Position numbers and translations under genes: made by a program. The notes under the pieces are model-generated. The model made no database searches and had not been told where the DNA came from. It was given only the letters and a program-made list of their open reading frames with translations. 64,000 nt of DNA from Bradyrhizobium sp. ARR65 (GTDB lineage: Bacteria; Pseudomonadota; Alphaproteobacteria; Rhizobiales; Xanthobacteraceae), in the NCBI RefSeq assembly GCF_000472385.1, contig NZ_AWZU01000036.1, positions 17,011 to 81,010 on the forward strand, given 5' to 3'. Below are positions 29,658-40,370 of this stretch, in pieces; the first letter of the stretch is position 1, and each line of letters opens with the position of its first letter.

Positions 29658-31058
29658 ATGCCCACTTACGATCTCGTTGTCATTGGCACCGGTCCTGGCG
29701 GATATGTGTGTGCCATCCGCGCGGCACAGCTCGGTATGAAAGTCGCCGTCGTTGAGAAGAATGCGACGCTGGGCGGCACCTGTCTCAACATCGGCTGCAT
29801 GCCGTCGAAGGCGCTCCTGCATGCTTCGGAGATGTTCGAGGAAGCCGGGCATTCCTTCGCGAAAATGGGCGTTGCCGTCTCCGCGCCGAAGCTCGATCTG
29901 CCCGCGATGATGAATTTCAAGCAGCAGGGCATCGACGGCAACGTCAAGGGCGTCGAGTTCCTGATGAAGAAGAACAAGATCGACGTCATCCGCGGTGTCG
30001 GCAAGATCCTCGGCAGCGGCAAAGTCGAAGTTTCCCTCGATGGCAAGGCGCAAGCTATCGAGACCAAGAACATCGTGATCGCCACCGGCTCTGATGTCGC
30101 GCCGCTGAAGGGCATTGAGATCGATGAGAAGCGCATCGTCTCCTCGACCGGCGCGCTGTCGCTGCCGAAGGTGCCGGAGAAAATGCTGGTCGTCGGTGCC
30201 GGCGTGATCGGACTTGAGCTCGGCTCGGTGTGGCGCCGGCTGGGCGCCGACGTCATGGTTGTTGAATTCCTGGACCGTATCTTGCCAGGGATGGACGGCG
30301 AGATCTGTAAGCAATTCCAGCGCATCCTGGAAAAGCAAGGCTTTGTGTTCAAGCTGTCTTCCAAGGTCACGGGCGTTGATACCTCGGGCAAGACCCTGGC
30401 GGTGAAGGTCGAGCCGGCAGCGGGCGGACCCGCGGAGAGCCTGGAGGCCGACGTCGTGCTGGTCGCGATCGGCCGTGTGCCCTACACGCAAGGCCTCGGC
30501 CTCAAGGAGGCCGGTGTTGCCCTAGACAATCGTGGCCGCGTGCAGATCGATCCGCATTTTGCAACCACGCTGAAAGGCGTCTACGCCATCGGCGACGTGG
30601 TCGCGGGTCCGATGCTCGCGCACAAGGCCGAAGATGAAGGCGTTGCCGTTGCCGAAATCATCGCGGGCCAAGCCGGTCATGTGAATTACGATGTGATACC
30701 CGGGGTTGTGTATACAACGCCGGAAGTCTCGGCCGTTGGCAAGACCGAGGAAGAGCTGAAGCAGGCCGGCATCGCTTACACCGTCGGTAAATTCCCGTTC
30801 ACCGCCAATGGCCGCTCCAAAGTCAACCAGACCACGGACGGTTTTGTAAAGATTCTCGCAGATGCGAAGACCGATCGTGTCCTTGGTGTGCATATTGTTG
30901 GCCGCGAAGCGGGCGAAATGATCCATGAAGCGGCCGTATTGATGGAGTTTGGTGGCTCTGCAGAAGATCTCGCCCGCACCTGTCATGCGCATCCAACCCG
31001 CTCAGAAGCCATCAAGGAAGCCGCGCTTGCGGTCGGCAAACGGGCCATCCATATGTAG
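29658..31058 (+). CDS. lpdA: Dihydrolipoyl dehydrogenase (E3)
   Basis: E3 reoxidises the lipoyl arm of E2 and reduces NAD. The 466-residue flavoprotein has the FAD loop GTGPGGY (10-16), the redox-active disulfide in GGTCLNIGCMPSK (about 39-51), the NAD loop GAGVIGLELGSV near 180 and the C-terminal catalytic His/Glu in HAHPTRSEA. All are intact. Last member of the TCA operon. Confidence 0.96.
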   Translation: MPTYDLVVIGTGPGGYVCAIRAAQLGMKVAVVEKNATLGGTCLNIGCMPSKALLHASEMFEEAGHSFAKMGVAVSAPKLDLPAMMNFKQQGIDGNVKGVEFLMKKNKIDVIRGVGKILGSGKVEVSLDGKAQAIETKNIVIATGSDVAPLKGIEIDEKRIVSSTGALSLPKVPEKMLVVGAGVIGLELGSVWRRLGADVMVVEFLDRILPGMDGEICKQFQRILEKQGFVFKLSSKVTGVDTSGKTLAVKVEPAAGGPAESLEADVVLVAIGRVPYTQGLGLKEAGVALDNRGRVQIDPHFATTLKGVYAIGDVVAGPMLAHKAEDEGVAVAEIIAGQAGHVNYDVIPGVVYTTPEVSAVGKTEEELKQAGIAYTVGKFPFTANGRSKVNQTTDGFVKILADAKTDRVLGVHIVGREAGEMIHEAAVLMEFGGSAEDLARTCHAHPTRSEAIKEAALAVGKRAIHM

Positions 31059-31095
31059 CTCACGCCCCGGATGCGAAGCGGGCGGGACGAATTGA

Positions 31096-31626
31096 ATGCT
31101 GCGCCGCCTTCTGCAACCCATCTGGATTCTGCTGGCGATCATCTTTTTGATCGAAGCCTGGCTGTGGGATCATCTCGAACCCATCGTCGCCCGGATCGTC
31201 GCCGCCATCCCGCTCAGCGCCTTCAAGCAATGGCTCACCGACCGCGTCGATACGCTGTCGCCGGCGATGACGCTGATCGTCTTCGTCGTGCCGGTGATCC
31301 CACTGTTTCCGCTGAAGATGATCGGGGTGTGGCTGCTCATGCATCAGTATTGGATGAGCGCGTTCACGACCATTCTGTTCGCGAAATTCCTTGGCGTCGG
31401 TATCACGGCTTTCATATTCGACGTGACGCGGCCGAAGCTTTTGGAGATGGCCTGGTTCGAAAAGCTCTACCAGTTCGTGCTGGCGCTGCGTGCCAAGTGT
31501 AAGGAGCTGGTCGATCCGGTGAAGGCGAAGATTCTCGCAGTCTTACGCGGCGATAGCGATCGCTGGACGGCGCGAATGCTGCGGCTCATTCTGCGCTTCC
31601 GAAAGAGCGTCCACGAGGCGCGGTAG
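31096..31626 (+). CDS. Hypothetical membrane protein
   Basis: A 176-residue protein not assigned to a named family. It shows a hydrophobic N-terminal helix (residues 5-24), a second and third hydrophobic region (about 57-105, containing LIVFVVPVIPLFPLKMIGVWLL) and a basic, amphipathic C-terminal third rich in Lys/Arg. It starts 37 bases after lpdA on the same strand and may be read through from the TCA operon. The coding-like codon use and intact length suggest a real gene; function unknown. Confidence 0.7.
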   Translation: MLRRLLQPIWILLAIIFLIEAWLWDHLEPIVARIVAAIPLSAFKQWLTDRVDTLSPAMTLIVFVVPVIPLFPLKMIGVWLLMHQYWMSAFTTILFAKFLGVGITAFIFDVTRPKLLEMAWFEKLYQFVLALRAKCKELVDPVKAKILAVLRGDSDRWTARMLRLILRFRKSVHEAR

Positions 31627-31775
31627 CGGATCCGTTATCCCCGCGCAAACGGCTCAGCCGTTTGTCGCTGGAAGCGCAAGCGAGCCTTGAAGAATGAACG
31701 ACCCGTTGTCGCAGTCGGGCCGTCGCACTTCGAGACGCGCTCCTCGGTGTGACTGTGACACAGCGAGTCTTTGGC

Positions 31776-32366
31776 TCAATGCAGCGGCAAGAGATGCGGC
31801 TCGAACACGCCGAGCGCCGTGATTGCGATTCCCACGACGGCCAAGAGACCCGAGACCCAGGCCAGCGCTAGGATGCCGGTGATGATGGTGGCGGATGCCA
31901 GCACGATCGCGATCTGGAAGGCGGCGGAGCCGAGCTCGAAATGGTGGTACTTGGCGGTCGCGAGATTTCGCTCTTCTTCGGCGTGCTTGGCGCGCTCCGA
32001 TAGCTGTTCGGTCCCTTCGCCGGTCTCCGGCTCGGAGCGGTACCGCGCCGCGGTCTTCTGCCAGTCCTCGATCTGCTTTTGTGCCGCAGCGTTGGCGGCG
32101 CCATCCGCTACGCTGCCCAGCCCGAGCTTGGTTTGCTCCGCGGCTGTCTGAACCACGGTGCGGCGAATCGTCTTGGCCTGGAAAAACGCCCACAGATTGG
32201 AGGCCTCGACGTTCTTGCTTATGGCTTCTGTCTGCGCGCCTTTGCCCAGCGTCTCCGCTAGTGCAAGGCACAGCGCAATGATCGCGATCAGCAGTGCGAT
32301 CTTCTTGTTTTCGCCGGCTGCGTGCTCGGCGTGTTCGGCGTGCTCCATGCTCTCGTGCGCGCTCAT
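31776..32366 (-). CDS. DUF4337 family membrane protein
   Basis: A 196-residue protein: a charged, repeated N-terminal EHAEHAEHAAGENKK segment, one transmembrane helix (about 23-40), a long helical, probably coiled-coil region (about 45-140) and two C-terminal transmembrane helices (about 147-192). This layout fits DUF4337. The middle region would lie on the opposite side of the membrane from neither terminus if all three helices span. Function is unknown. Monocistronic on the minus strand, opposed to the upstream plus-strand gene. Confidence 0.75.
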   Translation of the reverse strand: MSAHESMEHAEHAEHAAGENKKIALLIAIIALCLALAETLGKGAQTEAISKNVEASNLWAFFQAKTIRRTVVQTAAEQTKLGLGSVADGAANAAAQKQIEDWQKTAARYRSEPETGEGTEQLSERAKHAEEERNLATAKYHHFELGSAAFQIAIVLASATIITGILALAWVSGLLAVVGIAITALGVFEPHLLPLH

Positions 32367-32481
32367 GATTCCCCTCCGGATAGGACGAGCAACACGAATG
32401 CCGGAACCACGCTGCCGGCGCAAGAGGGCACTGGGCGCGCTTGCCCGTGACAGGTGCGTGTCAGCTTGATGAACGCGCCGT

Positions 32482-33453
32482 TTAGCTACGGGGATGCGCG
32501 CTGCGGTAGACTTCGAGCAAACGCTCGCTATCGATGCCGGTATAAATTTGCGTGGTCGAGAGCGAGGAATGGCCGAGCAATTCCTGGATCGCGCGTAAGT
32601 CGCCGCCGCGTGATAGTAGATGCGTCGCAAAGGAATGCCGCAGCGCGTGCGGGGTCGCGCTGTCGGGTAGGCCGAGCGCGCCCCGCAGTCGCGCCATGGT
32701 GAGCTGAATGATGCGCGGATTGAGCGGCCCGCCGCGCGCGCCGACGAAGATCGGCCCTTCCGCGGGTAGCGCATGCGGGCAGATCGCGACATAGTCCGCG
32801 ATCAACTGCAGCACATTCTGCAGCACTGGGACCATGCGCGTCTTGTTGCCCTTGCCGGTGACTGTCAAAACGTCGCCCGTGCCGGGCTGCGGCACGTCGC
32901 GCCGCTTCAACGACAGCGCTTCGGAAATACGCAAGCCGGATCCGTAGAGCAGCGCCATCACGGCGGCGTCGCGCACCAGGACCCAGGTTTCGCGCTCCTC
33001 GCCCGCGCGCTCATCCGCATCGGTCAGGCGCTTGGCGCCGGCGATGTGGATCGGCTTCGGCAGGCTCTTGCCGACTTTCGGCGCACGGATCGCCGACAAT
33101 GCGCCGAGCTTGCCCTTGCCTTCGCGCTCGAGAAAACGGCCGAACGAGCGCAGTCCCGCCAGGGCACGCATCAGCGAGCGGCTGGCGATGTCGTCCGCTC
33201 GCCGCATCGCCATGAAGGCCCGCACGTCGGTCGCCTCGATCACCGCAAAGCGCGTGAGCGTCACCCGCGTGCCCCAATGTTCACAGAGAAACGCGAGGCA
33301 TTGGCGGACGTCGCGGCCATAGGCTTCCAGCGTCTTCGGCGATAACCTGCGCTCGGCGCGCAGATGCGACAGCCAGCGCGCCATTTCCAGCGCGATGGTC
33401 TCGTCGGCACAGTCGAGCTCGATCGGCTCAGTGGCAGGTGGCGTTCGGGCCAT
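32482..33453 (-). CDS. xerC: Tyrosine recombinase XerC
   Basis: XerC, with XerD, resolves chromosome dimers at dif. The 323-residue protein has an N-terminal SAM-like domain (WLSHLRAERRLSPKTLEAYGRDVRQ, about 27-51) and a catalytic domain with Arg in GSGLRISEAL, Lys near 223, HALRHSFATHLL, the second His in LGHSSLSTTQIY and Tyr in that same motif. Its position next to priA is conserved in Rhizobiales, and marks it as the housekeeping recombinase, not an integrase. Confidence 0.92.
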   Translation of the reverse strand: MARTPPATEPIELDCADETIALEMARWLSHLRAERRLSPKTLEAYGRDVRQCLAFLCEHWGTRVTLTRFAVIEATDVRAFMAMRRADDIASRSLMRALAGLRSFGRFLEREGKGKLGALSAIRAPKVGKSLPKPIHIAGAKRLTDADERAGEERETWVLVRDAAVMALLYGSGLRISEALSLKRRDVPQPGTGDVLTVTGKGNKTRMVPVLQNVLQLIADYVAICPHALPAEGPIFVGARGGPLNPRIIQLTMARLRGALGLPDSATPHALRHSFATHLLSRGGDLRAIQELLGHSSLSTTQIYTGIDSERLLEVYRSAHPRS

Positions 33454-33546
33454 GGGCTATTGGCGCAGTGATTCTCATGATTATATCGCACCGCTTTCCT
33501 TTCGCCTTCGCTAAGAAAACCAACCGGCGTTAAGTTGCCTCTTCCG

Positions 33547-35757
33547 ATGGACCACGCTCCCCGCACCGGCTTTTCCTCCCCGACATCGACGCGCATCGTC
33601 GATGTGCTGGTTCCGGTCGCTTTGAACCAGACCTATTCCTACCGTGTGCCGCGCGGCATGGAGCTGAAGGCTGGCGATGTCGTCGGCGTGCCGCTCGGTC
33701 CGCGCGAGGTGCTCGCCGTGGTCTGGGGCGAAAACGCCAATCCGGATCCGCGGCTGCACAATCGCCTGAAGGACGTCGCCGAGAGGCTCGATGTGCCGCC
33801 GCTCAAGCAGGAGCTGCGCTCGCTGGTGGATTGGGTCGCCAATTATACGCTGTCCTCGCGCGGCATGGTGCTGCGCATGTGCCTGCGGATGGGCGAGCAT
33901 TTGGGACCCGAGCGGGTGCGCATCGGCGTGCGGCTGGTCGGTCAGCCGCCACAGCGGCTGACGCCGGCGCGCAAGCGGTTGCTCGCGGTGCTTTCGGATG
34001 GCCTGTTGCACGGCAAGAGCGAGGCGGCGCACGAGGCCGGCGTCTCGACCGGCGTGATCGACGGCCTGGTGGATGAGGGCACGCTGGTCACGGAGCCGTT
34101 GCCGCCGGCGCCGCCGCCGCCCGCGCCCGATCCGTCCCATGCGCAGCCTGAATTCTCGCGCCAGCAGCGCACCGCGGTCGACACCATGCGCGCGCTCGCC
34201 GCGAGCGGCAGCTTTCACGTCGCGCTGCTCGATGGCGTCACCGGGTCTGGCAAGACCGAAGTCTATTTCGAGGCGGTCGCCGAGGTCATTCGCCGGAAAA
34301 AACAATCGCTGATCCTGATGCCGGAGATCGCGCTCACGGGCCAGTTTCTCGACCGCTTCGCGCAGCGTTTTGGCGTGCGGCCAATCGAGTGGCATTCGGA
34401 GCTCACCCCGCGCACCAGGCAGCGCAATTGGGCGGCGATCGCTTGCGGCGAGGCGCCGGCCGTGGTCGGCGCGCGCTCGGCGCTATTTCTGCCCTATGCC
34501 GATCTCGGCCTGATCGTGGTCGACGAGGAGCATGACCAGTCCTACAAGCAGGACGATGGCGTGCATTATCATGCGCGCGACATGGCGGTGGTACGTGGCC
34601 ATATCGCCAAGATCCCGGTCGTGCTGGCGTCGGCGACGCCTTCGGTCGAGACCGAGGTCAACGCACGCAAAGGCCGCTACCAGCGCGTGGTGCTGCCGCA
34701 GCGTTTCGGCGGGGCGCACATGCCTCATATTGAGGCCATCGACCTGCGACGCGAAGCGCCGCAGCGCGGTCGCTTCATCTCGCCGCGCCTGGCGCAAGAG
34801 GTGCAGAATGCGATCGATCGGCGCGAACAGGCGCTCTTGTTCCTCAATCGCCGCGGCTATGCGCCGCTGACGCTGTGCCGCGCCTGCGGCCACCGCTTCG
34901 CCTGTACCATCTGCGATGCCTGGCTGGTCGACCACCGCTTTCGCCAGCGCCTCGTCTGCCATCATTGCGGGTTCTCGATGCCACGCCCGCACGTCTGCCC
35001 GAACTGCGCCGCGGAGGAATCGCTGGCTGCCATCGGTCCCGGTGTCGAGCGGCTACAGGAAGAGGCCGCATCCCTGTTTCCCGATGCGCGCACCATGGTG
35101 CTGTCGAGCGATCTGATCACCTCGATCGAGACCATGCGCAGCGAGCTCAACGCGATCGCGGAAGGACGCGTCGACATCATCATCGGCACGCAGCTCGTGG
35201 CGAAAGGCCATCATTTCCCGCGCCTCAATCTCGTCGGCGTGGTCGATGCGGATCTTGGTCTCGGCAATGGCGATCCGCGCGCCGCCGAGCGCACCTGGCA
35301 ATTGCTCAACCAGGTGATCGGCCGTGCCGGGCGCGACCAGGGCCGCGGCGTCGGCTACTTGCAGACGCATCAGCCCGAGCATCCCGTGATGAAGGCGCTG
35401 ATCGCCTGCGACCGCGAGGCCTTCTATGCCAGCGAAATCGAGGCGCGCGAGCGCACGCTCTATCCGCCGTTCGGCCGGCTTGCGAGCCTGATCATCTCGG
35501 GAGGCGATCGCCCGACCGCCGAGGGCTTTGCGCGCAAACTGGCGGCCGCCGCGCCGCGCGATGAACGGGTACTGCTGCTCGGCCCGGCGGAGGCGCCGCT
35601 CGCGGTGATCAAGGGACGCTACCGTTTCCGCCTGCTGCTGAAGTCGGCGCGCAATGTCGATCTCTCGGATTATCTACGGCATTGGCTGGGCGCCGCGCCC
35701 AAGACCACAGGCAACCTCAAGCTCGAAGTCGACGTCGATCCGCAGAGCTTCTTATAG
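33547..35757 (+). CDS. priA: Primosomal protein N', replication restart helicase PriA
   Basis: PriA reloads the replisome at stalled forks. The 736-residue protein has the N-terminal DNA-binding domain (to about 180), helicase motif I GVTGSGKTE near 235, motif II DEEH near 328, and the zinc-binding block CRACGHRFACTICDAW ... CHHCG ... CPNC at about 445-490, with eight cysteines present. Motif VI is QVIGRAGRDQGRG. ATG 33547 chosen; an in-frame TTG at 33535 would add four residues. Confidence 0.96.
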   Translation: MDHAPRTGFSSPTSTRIVDVLVPVALNQTYSYRVPRGMELKAGDVVGVPLGPREVLAVVWGENANPDPRLHNRLKDVAERLDVPPLKQELRSLVDWVANYTLSSRGMVLRMCLRMGEHLGPERVRIGVRLVGQPPQRLTPARKRLLAVLSDGLLHGKSEAAHEAGVSTGVIDGLVDEGTLVTEPLPPAPPPPAPDPSHAQPEFSRQQRTAVDTMRALAASGSFHVALLDGVTGSGKTEVYFEAVAEVIRRKKQSLILMPEIALTGQFLDRFAQRFGVRPIEWHSELTPRTRQRNWAAIACGEAPAVVGARSALFLPYADLGLIVVDEEHDQSYKQDDGVHYHARDMAVVRGHIAKIPVVLASATPSVETEVNARKGRYQRVVLPQRFGGAHMPHIEAIDLRREAPQRGRFISPRLAQEVQNAIDRREQALLFLNRRGYAPLTLCRACGHRFACTICDAWLVDHRFRQRLVCHHCGFSMPRPHVCPNCAAEESLAAIGPGVERLQEEAASLFPDARTMVLSSDLITSIETMRSELNAIAEGRVDIIIGTQLVAKGHHFPRLNLVGVVDADLGLGNGDPRAAERTWQLLNQVIGRAGRDQGRGVGYLQTHQPEHPVMKALIACDREAFYASEIEARERTLYPPFGRLASLIISGGDRPTAEGFARKLAAAAPRDERVLLLGPAEAPLAVIKGRYRFRLLLKSARNVDLSDYLRHWLGAAPKTTGNLKLEVDVDPQSFL

Positions 35758-35761
35758 GCAC

Positions 35762-35868
35762 CGTCGTTCCGGGGCGCGCGCGAAGCGGGCGAACCTCAGA
35801 TGCGCAATTGTGCATCTGGGAACCTCGAGATTCCGGATTCGGTTCGTTTGAGCCCCGCGGAATGACGC
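35762..35868. repeat. Palindromic intergenic repeat after priA
   Basis: CGTCGTTCCGGGGCGC at the left and GAGCCCCGCGGAATGACG at the right form the ends; inside, CAGATGC and GCATCTG around GCAATTGT form a further hairpin at 35797-35818. Same class as 4343 and 43479. Confidence 0.65.
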
Positions 35869-35891
35869 TGTGTGTGGACACCCAAACGTAA

Positions 35892-35921
35892 AAACCCGCC
35901 GTCATTGGCGACGGCGGGTTT
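35892..35921. terminator. Bidirectional terminator between priA and rlpA
   Basis: AAACCCGCCGTC (35892-35903) and GACGGCGGGTTT (35910-35921) form a perfect 12-base stem with a 6-base loop between two converging genes. T-rich tails on both strands are short but present within the stem ends. Confidence 0.8.
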
Positions 35922-36006
35922 CGTGTGTCAGCGCGCTACCAGTTCTGTCGTCCTGTTAAGGGCGCAGTACGCAATGGCGCTGAATGAGGTGGAGCTTGCG
36001 CGGCTT

Positions 36007-36513
36007 TTAGCCGATGACCTCGGCCGTGACGCGGCCGACGCCGGCGCTGGTCAGGCCGACGGCGCGCGCTGCGGCGGTCGAGAGGTCGAGGATACGGCCG
36101 CGAACGAACGGGCCACGATCGTTGACGGTGACGACGACGCTGCGGCCGCCATGGGTCACGCGGAGCTTGGTGCCGAAGGGCAGCGAGCGGTGCGCACAGG
36201 TGAGCGCGTTCTGGTCAAAACGCTGGCCGGAAGCGGTCTGCCGGCCGGACTCATTGCCGTAGAAGGACGCGACGCCGGTGAACACGCGTCCACCCCCGAA
36301 GGACGGCGTCATCGACTCACGGGACTCCTGGGCGGAGTTGCCCGACATGTTCAGGGCGTGATGGGTGTGATGGTGACGAGGATGATAGTGGTGCCTGGAT
36401 TTGGCCGAAGCCTCGGTGGCGGTTCCACCGACCAGAAGAGTTGCAGCGACGACAGCAAGCGCCGTCCGCGAGCGGGTTATGCGCCCCGCCGTCCACTTAT
36501 TCCGTGCTTTCAT
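36007..36513 (-). CDS. rlpA: RlpA-like septal ring lytic transglycosylase
   Basis: A 168-residue exported protein: signal peptide (residues ~1-37), a histidine-rich stretch at 41-52 with eight histidines in twelve residues, then an RlpA double-psi beta-barrel (about 78-165) with GVASFYGNESGRQTASGQRFD, THRTLPFG-like CAHRSLPFGTKLRVTH, and the catalytic-aspartate motif NDRGPF. No lipobox cysteine and no SPOR domain are present, so it is the short soluble form. A perfect 18-base palindrome lies 27 bases upstream of the start (36540-36557). A bidirectional terminator lies downstream. Confidence 0.88.
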   Translation of the reverse strand: MKARNKWTAGRITRSRTALAVVAATLLVGGTATEASAKSRHHYHPRHHHTHHALNMSGNSAQESRESMTPSFGGGRVFTGVASFYGNESGRQTASGQRFDQNALTCAHRSLPFGTKLRVTHGGRSVVVTVNDRGPFVRGRILDLSTAAARAVGLTSAGVGRVTAEVIG

Positions 36514-36539
36514 TCAGATTAGTCCCTTTAGCAGAAGTA

Positions 36540-36557
36540 TTGCCACACGTGTGGCAA
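36540..36557. promoter_or_regulatory. Perfect 18-base palindrome upstream of rlpA
   Basis: TTGCCACACGTGTGGCAA is its own reverse complement. It lies between the rlpA start codon (36513) and the rest of the 670-base gap to atpH, in the position of a repressor operator or untranslated-region element. No regulator family is assigned. Confidence 0.65.
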
Positions 36558-37183
36558 GTGGTACCCCCATCTCGTTGTGGAGACGGCGCCGTTTCACGGG
36601 TCAATGAGGCGTGAATTGGGCAGTAAACCTGATTTATCTCAGCCTGAAATATCTCGTGACCGATTCAGATCATCAACAAAGGTTCCGTAATATAGACAGT
36701 TAACCAACAATTAACCTCTTCAATACTTGCTAATACTGGAGAATACAGTTGTCGCGAGTTATCGCCGCGCTGCGGCAAGTAAAAGCCGAGTTAAAGCCGA
36801 ACGAGCGTCGGCGGCGGTTCCTTGCGCTGAGCTCATGCGGCTATGCGCCGCGCTGAGGAACAAACGGGAGTCATGTCTCCCGGACATTTTGATTTTGGGC
36901 GGCCGACGAGGGCGGCGCATCTGCCAAATTTCGCGTGAGAGAATTCGCCCGCGAAGTTGCGGCTAAAGCACGAGCAGCAAGCGCGTTTGCGGCCGCCCAG
37001 TCATGTTGCACCTGCGCCCCTGCTATGTTAGCAAAGCCGCGATTTTTGACGGTCCCGGTGCTCTCGCGTGCCGGGTAAAAAATCGAAGTCCCGCTTGAAT
37101 TCCAAGGGCTTGGATCGCTAGGCGCCGCGTTTTGCGGCGACGGTTTTTCCCTTGCGAGTTTGACAGCTAAAAGAGCTAGGTCT
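36558..37183. other. Intergenic region between rlpA and atpH
   Basis: No convincing gene is seen on either strand. It must hold the promoters of the divergent rlpA and atp operons, but no clear -35/-10 pair was found. GGGAG-TCATGT-CTCCC at about 36870-36885 and the inverted repeat at 37041-37084 are the only structures noted. Confidence 0.6.
37041..37084 (+). promoter_or_regulatory. Inverted repeat in the atp operon leader
   Basis: GATTTTT (37041-37047) pairs with AAAAATC (37078-37084) and inside it CCCGG (37054-37058) with CCGGG (37071-37075). It lies 100 bases before atpH and may be a leader hairpin. Weak evidence. Confidence 0.35.
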
Positions 37184-37743
37184 GTGGCTGCTGAAGATCC
37201 GACTGTTTCGGGAGTGTCTGGCCGTTACGCAACGGCCCTGTTCGAATTGGCCCGCGATGAAAAGGCCATTGATACAGTCCTGCTCGATCTCGACAAATTC
37301 AACTCTATGCTCGAGCAGAGTGCTGACCTTAGGCGGCTCGTGCGCAGTCCGGTCTTTTCGGCCGATGTCCAGCTCTCGGCGCTCACGGCCGTGCTCAATC
37401 AGGCCGGCATTTCGGGCATCTCCGCCAATTTCCTCAAAGTGCTCACCACCAACCGCCGCCTGTTCGCGGTCGCCGACGTGATCCGCGCCTTCCGCGCGCT
37501 GGTTGCCAAGTTCAAGGGTGAGGCCAGCGCCGAGGTTACGGTAGCGGAGGCGCTGAGCGAAAAGAATCTCGACGCGCTCAAATCGGCACTGAAGTCAGTG
37601 ACCGGCAAGGACGTCGCCCTCAATGTGAAAGTCGATCCCGCGATCATCGGCGGCCTGGTCGTCAAGCTCGGCAGCCGCATGATCGACAGTTCGCTTCGCA
37701 CCAAACTCAATTCGATTAAGCACGCGATGAAAGAGGCAGGCTG

Positions 37744-37744
<1 letters not shown>
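37184..37744 (+). CDS. atpH: F1 ATP synthase delta subunit
   Basis: The delta subunit joins the F1 head to the peripheral stalk. The 186-residue protein begins GRYATALFELARDEK and ends with the conserved GGLVVKLGSRMIDSSLRTKLNSIK. GTG at 37184 is chosen, giving MAAEDPTVSG, as usual in Bradyrhizobium; an in-frame TTG at 37160 adds eight residues. Its TGA overlaps the atpA ATG (TGATG). F0 genes are not in the window. Confidence 0.94.
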
Positions 37745-39273
<1,529 letters not shown>

Positions 39274-39277
39274 CGCC

Positions 39278-39405
39278 GACATGGCCGGGCTCGTCGCGCC
39301 TGCGGGGCTAAGGTCCATTCAGCGAGGCGAAGGTCCGGCCAGCCACGGTCCGCCGGCCGTGGCGAAAGAGAAGACGTGGATGCCCGGTGCAAGGCCGGGC
39401 ATGAC
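39278..39405. repeat. Palindromic intergenic repeat between atpA and atpG
   Basis: GACATGGCCGGGCTCGTCGC at 39278 and GACGTGGATGCCCGG ... CCGGGCATGACGC at 39373-39405, with CCACGG/CCGTGG inside. It is the same family as 12985-13092 and 18965, inserted within an operon. Confidence 0.6.
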
Positions 39406-39460
39406 GCGGGAAAGAATAGCGGGCCGGGCGCGAACGGGTTCGGCGGGGTGAGAACGAAGA

Positions 39461-40339
39461 ATGGCGTCACTGAAAGACATGCGGGTGCGCATCGCCTCCA
39501 CGAAGGCGACGCAGAAGATCACCAAGGCCATGCAGATGGTTGCCGCGTCGAAATTGCGGCGCGCCCAGAGCGCAGCCGAGTCCGCGCGCCCCTATGCCGA
39601 AAAGATGGAGGCGGTGATCGCCAATATCGCCAGCGCGGCGGCGGGCTCGCCCGGCGCGCCGCCGCTGCTCGCGGGCACGGGCAGGGATCAGGTGCACCTG
39701 CTCTTGGTGTGCACCGGCGAACGCGGTCTGTCGGGCGCCTTCAACTCCTCGATCGTGCGGCTCGCGCGCGAGCGGGCGCAGGCGCTGATGAACGAGGGCA
39801 AAGAGGTCAAATTCTTCTGCGTCGGCCGCAAGGGTTATGAGCAGCTCCGCCGCCAATACGAGAAGCAGATCGTCGAGCACATGGATTTGCGCAGCGTGCG
39901 CCAGCTCGCCTTCTCCCATGCCGACGACATCGCCAGGAAGGTGATCGCGCGTTTCGAGGCTGGCGAGTTCGACGTCTGCACGTTGTTCTATTCGCGGTTC
40001 AGGTCGGTGATCGCGCAGGTTCCGACCGCGCAGCAGATCATTCCGCTGGTGATCGAGGCGCCGGCCAATGGCGGCGCGGCGGCAACGGCCTATGAATACG
40101 AGCCGGCGGAGGACGAGATTCTGCCGCGCCTCTTGCCGCGCAATCTCGCCGTGCAAGTTTTCCGCGCGCTGTTGGAGAACAATGCCTCGTTCTACGGCGC
40201 GCAGATGACTGCGATGGACAACGCCACCCGCAACGCGGGCGAGATGATCCGCAAACAGACGCTGATCTATAACCGCACGCGCCAGGCCATGATCACCAAG
40301 GAGCTGATCGAGATCATCTCCGGCGCCGAGGCGGTCTAA
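39461..40339 (+). CDS. atpG: F1 ATP synthase gamma subunit
   Basis: The 292-residue rotor subunit gamma: conserved N-terminal helix MASLKDMRVRIASTKATQKITKAMQMVAASKLRRA and C-terminal helix NASFYGAQMTAMDNATRNAGEMI, which form the coiled-coil shaft, with the Rossmann-like middle (GERGLSGAFNS). Full length. Followed 31 bases later by ohr rather than atpD. Confidence 0.96.
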   Translation: MASLKDMRVRIASTKATQKITKAMQMVAASKLRRAQSAAESARPYAEKMEAVIANIASAAAGSPGAPPLLAGTGRDQVHLLLVCTGERGLSGAFNSSIVRLARERAQALMNEGKEVKFFCVGRKGYEQLRRQYEKQIVEHMDLRSVRQLAFSHADDIARKVIARFEAGEFDVCTLFYSRFRSVIAQVPTAQQIIPLVIEAPANGGAAATAYEYEPAEDEILPRLLPRNLAVQVFRALLENNASFYGAQMTAMDNATRNAGEMIRKQTLIYNRTRQAMITKELIEIISGAEAV

Positions 40340-40370
40340 CAACAGGCTGCACTAACCAAGGGAGCACGGC

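Noticed and set aside
32482..33453. Tyrosine recombinase as a phage or island integrase
   Set aside because: Location beside priA, length and motifs fit housekeeping XerC; no attachment repeats or mobile genes adjoin.
36990..37030. Sigma-70 promoter for the atp operon (TTGCAC ... TATGTT)
   Set aside because: The boxes are only 12 bases apart, too close for a functional pair.
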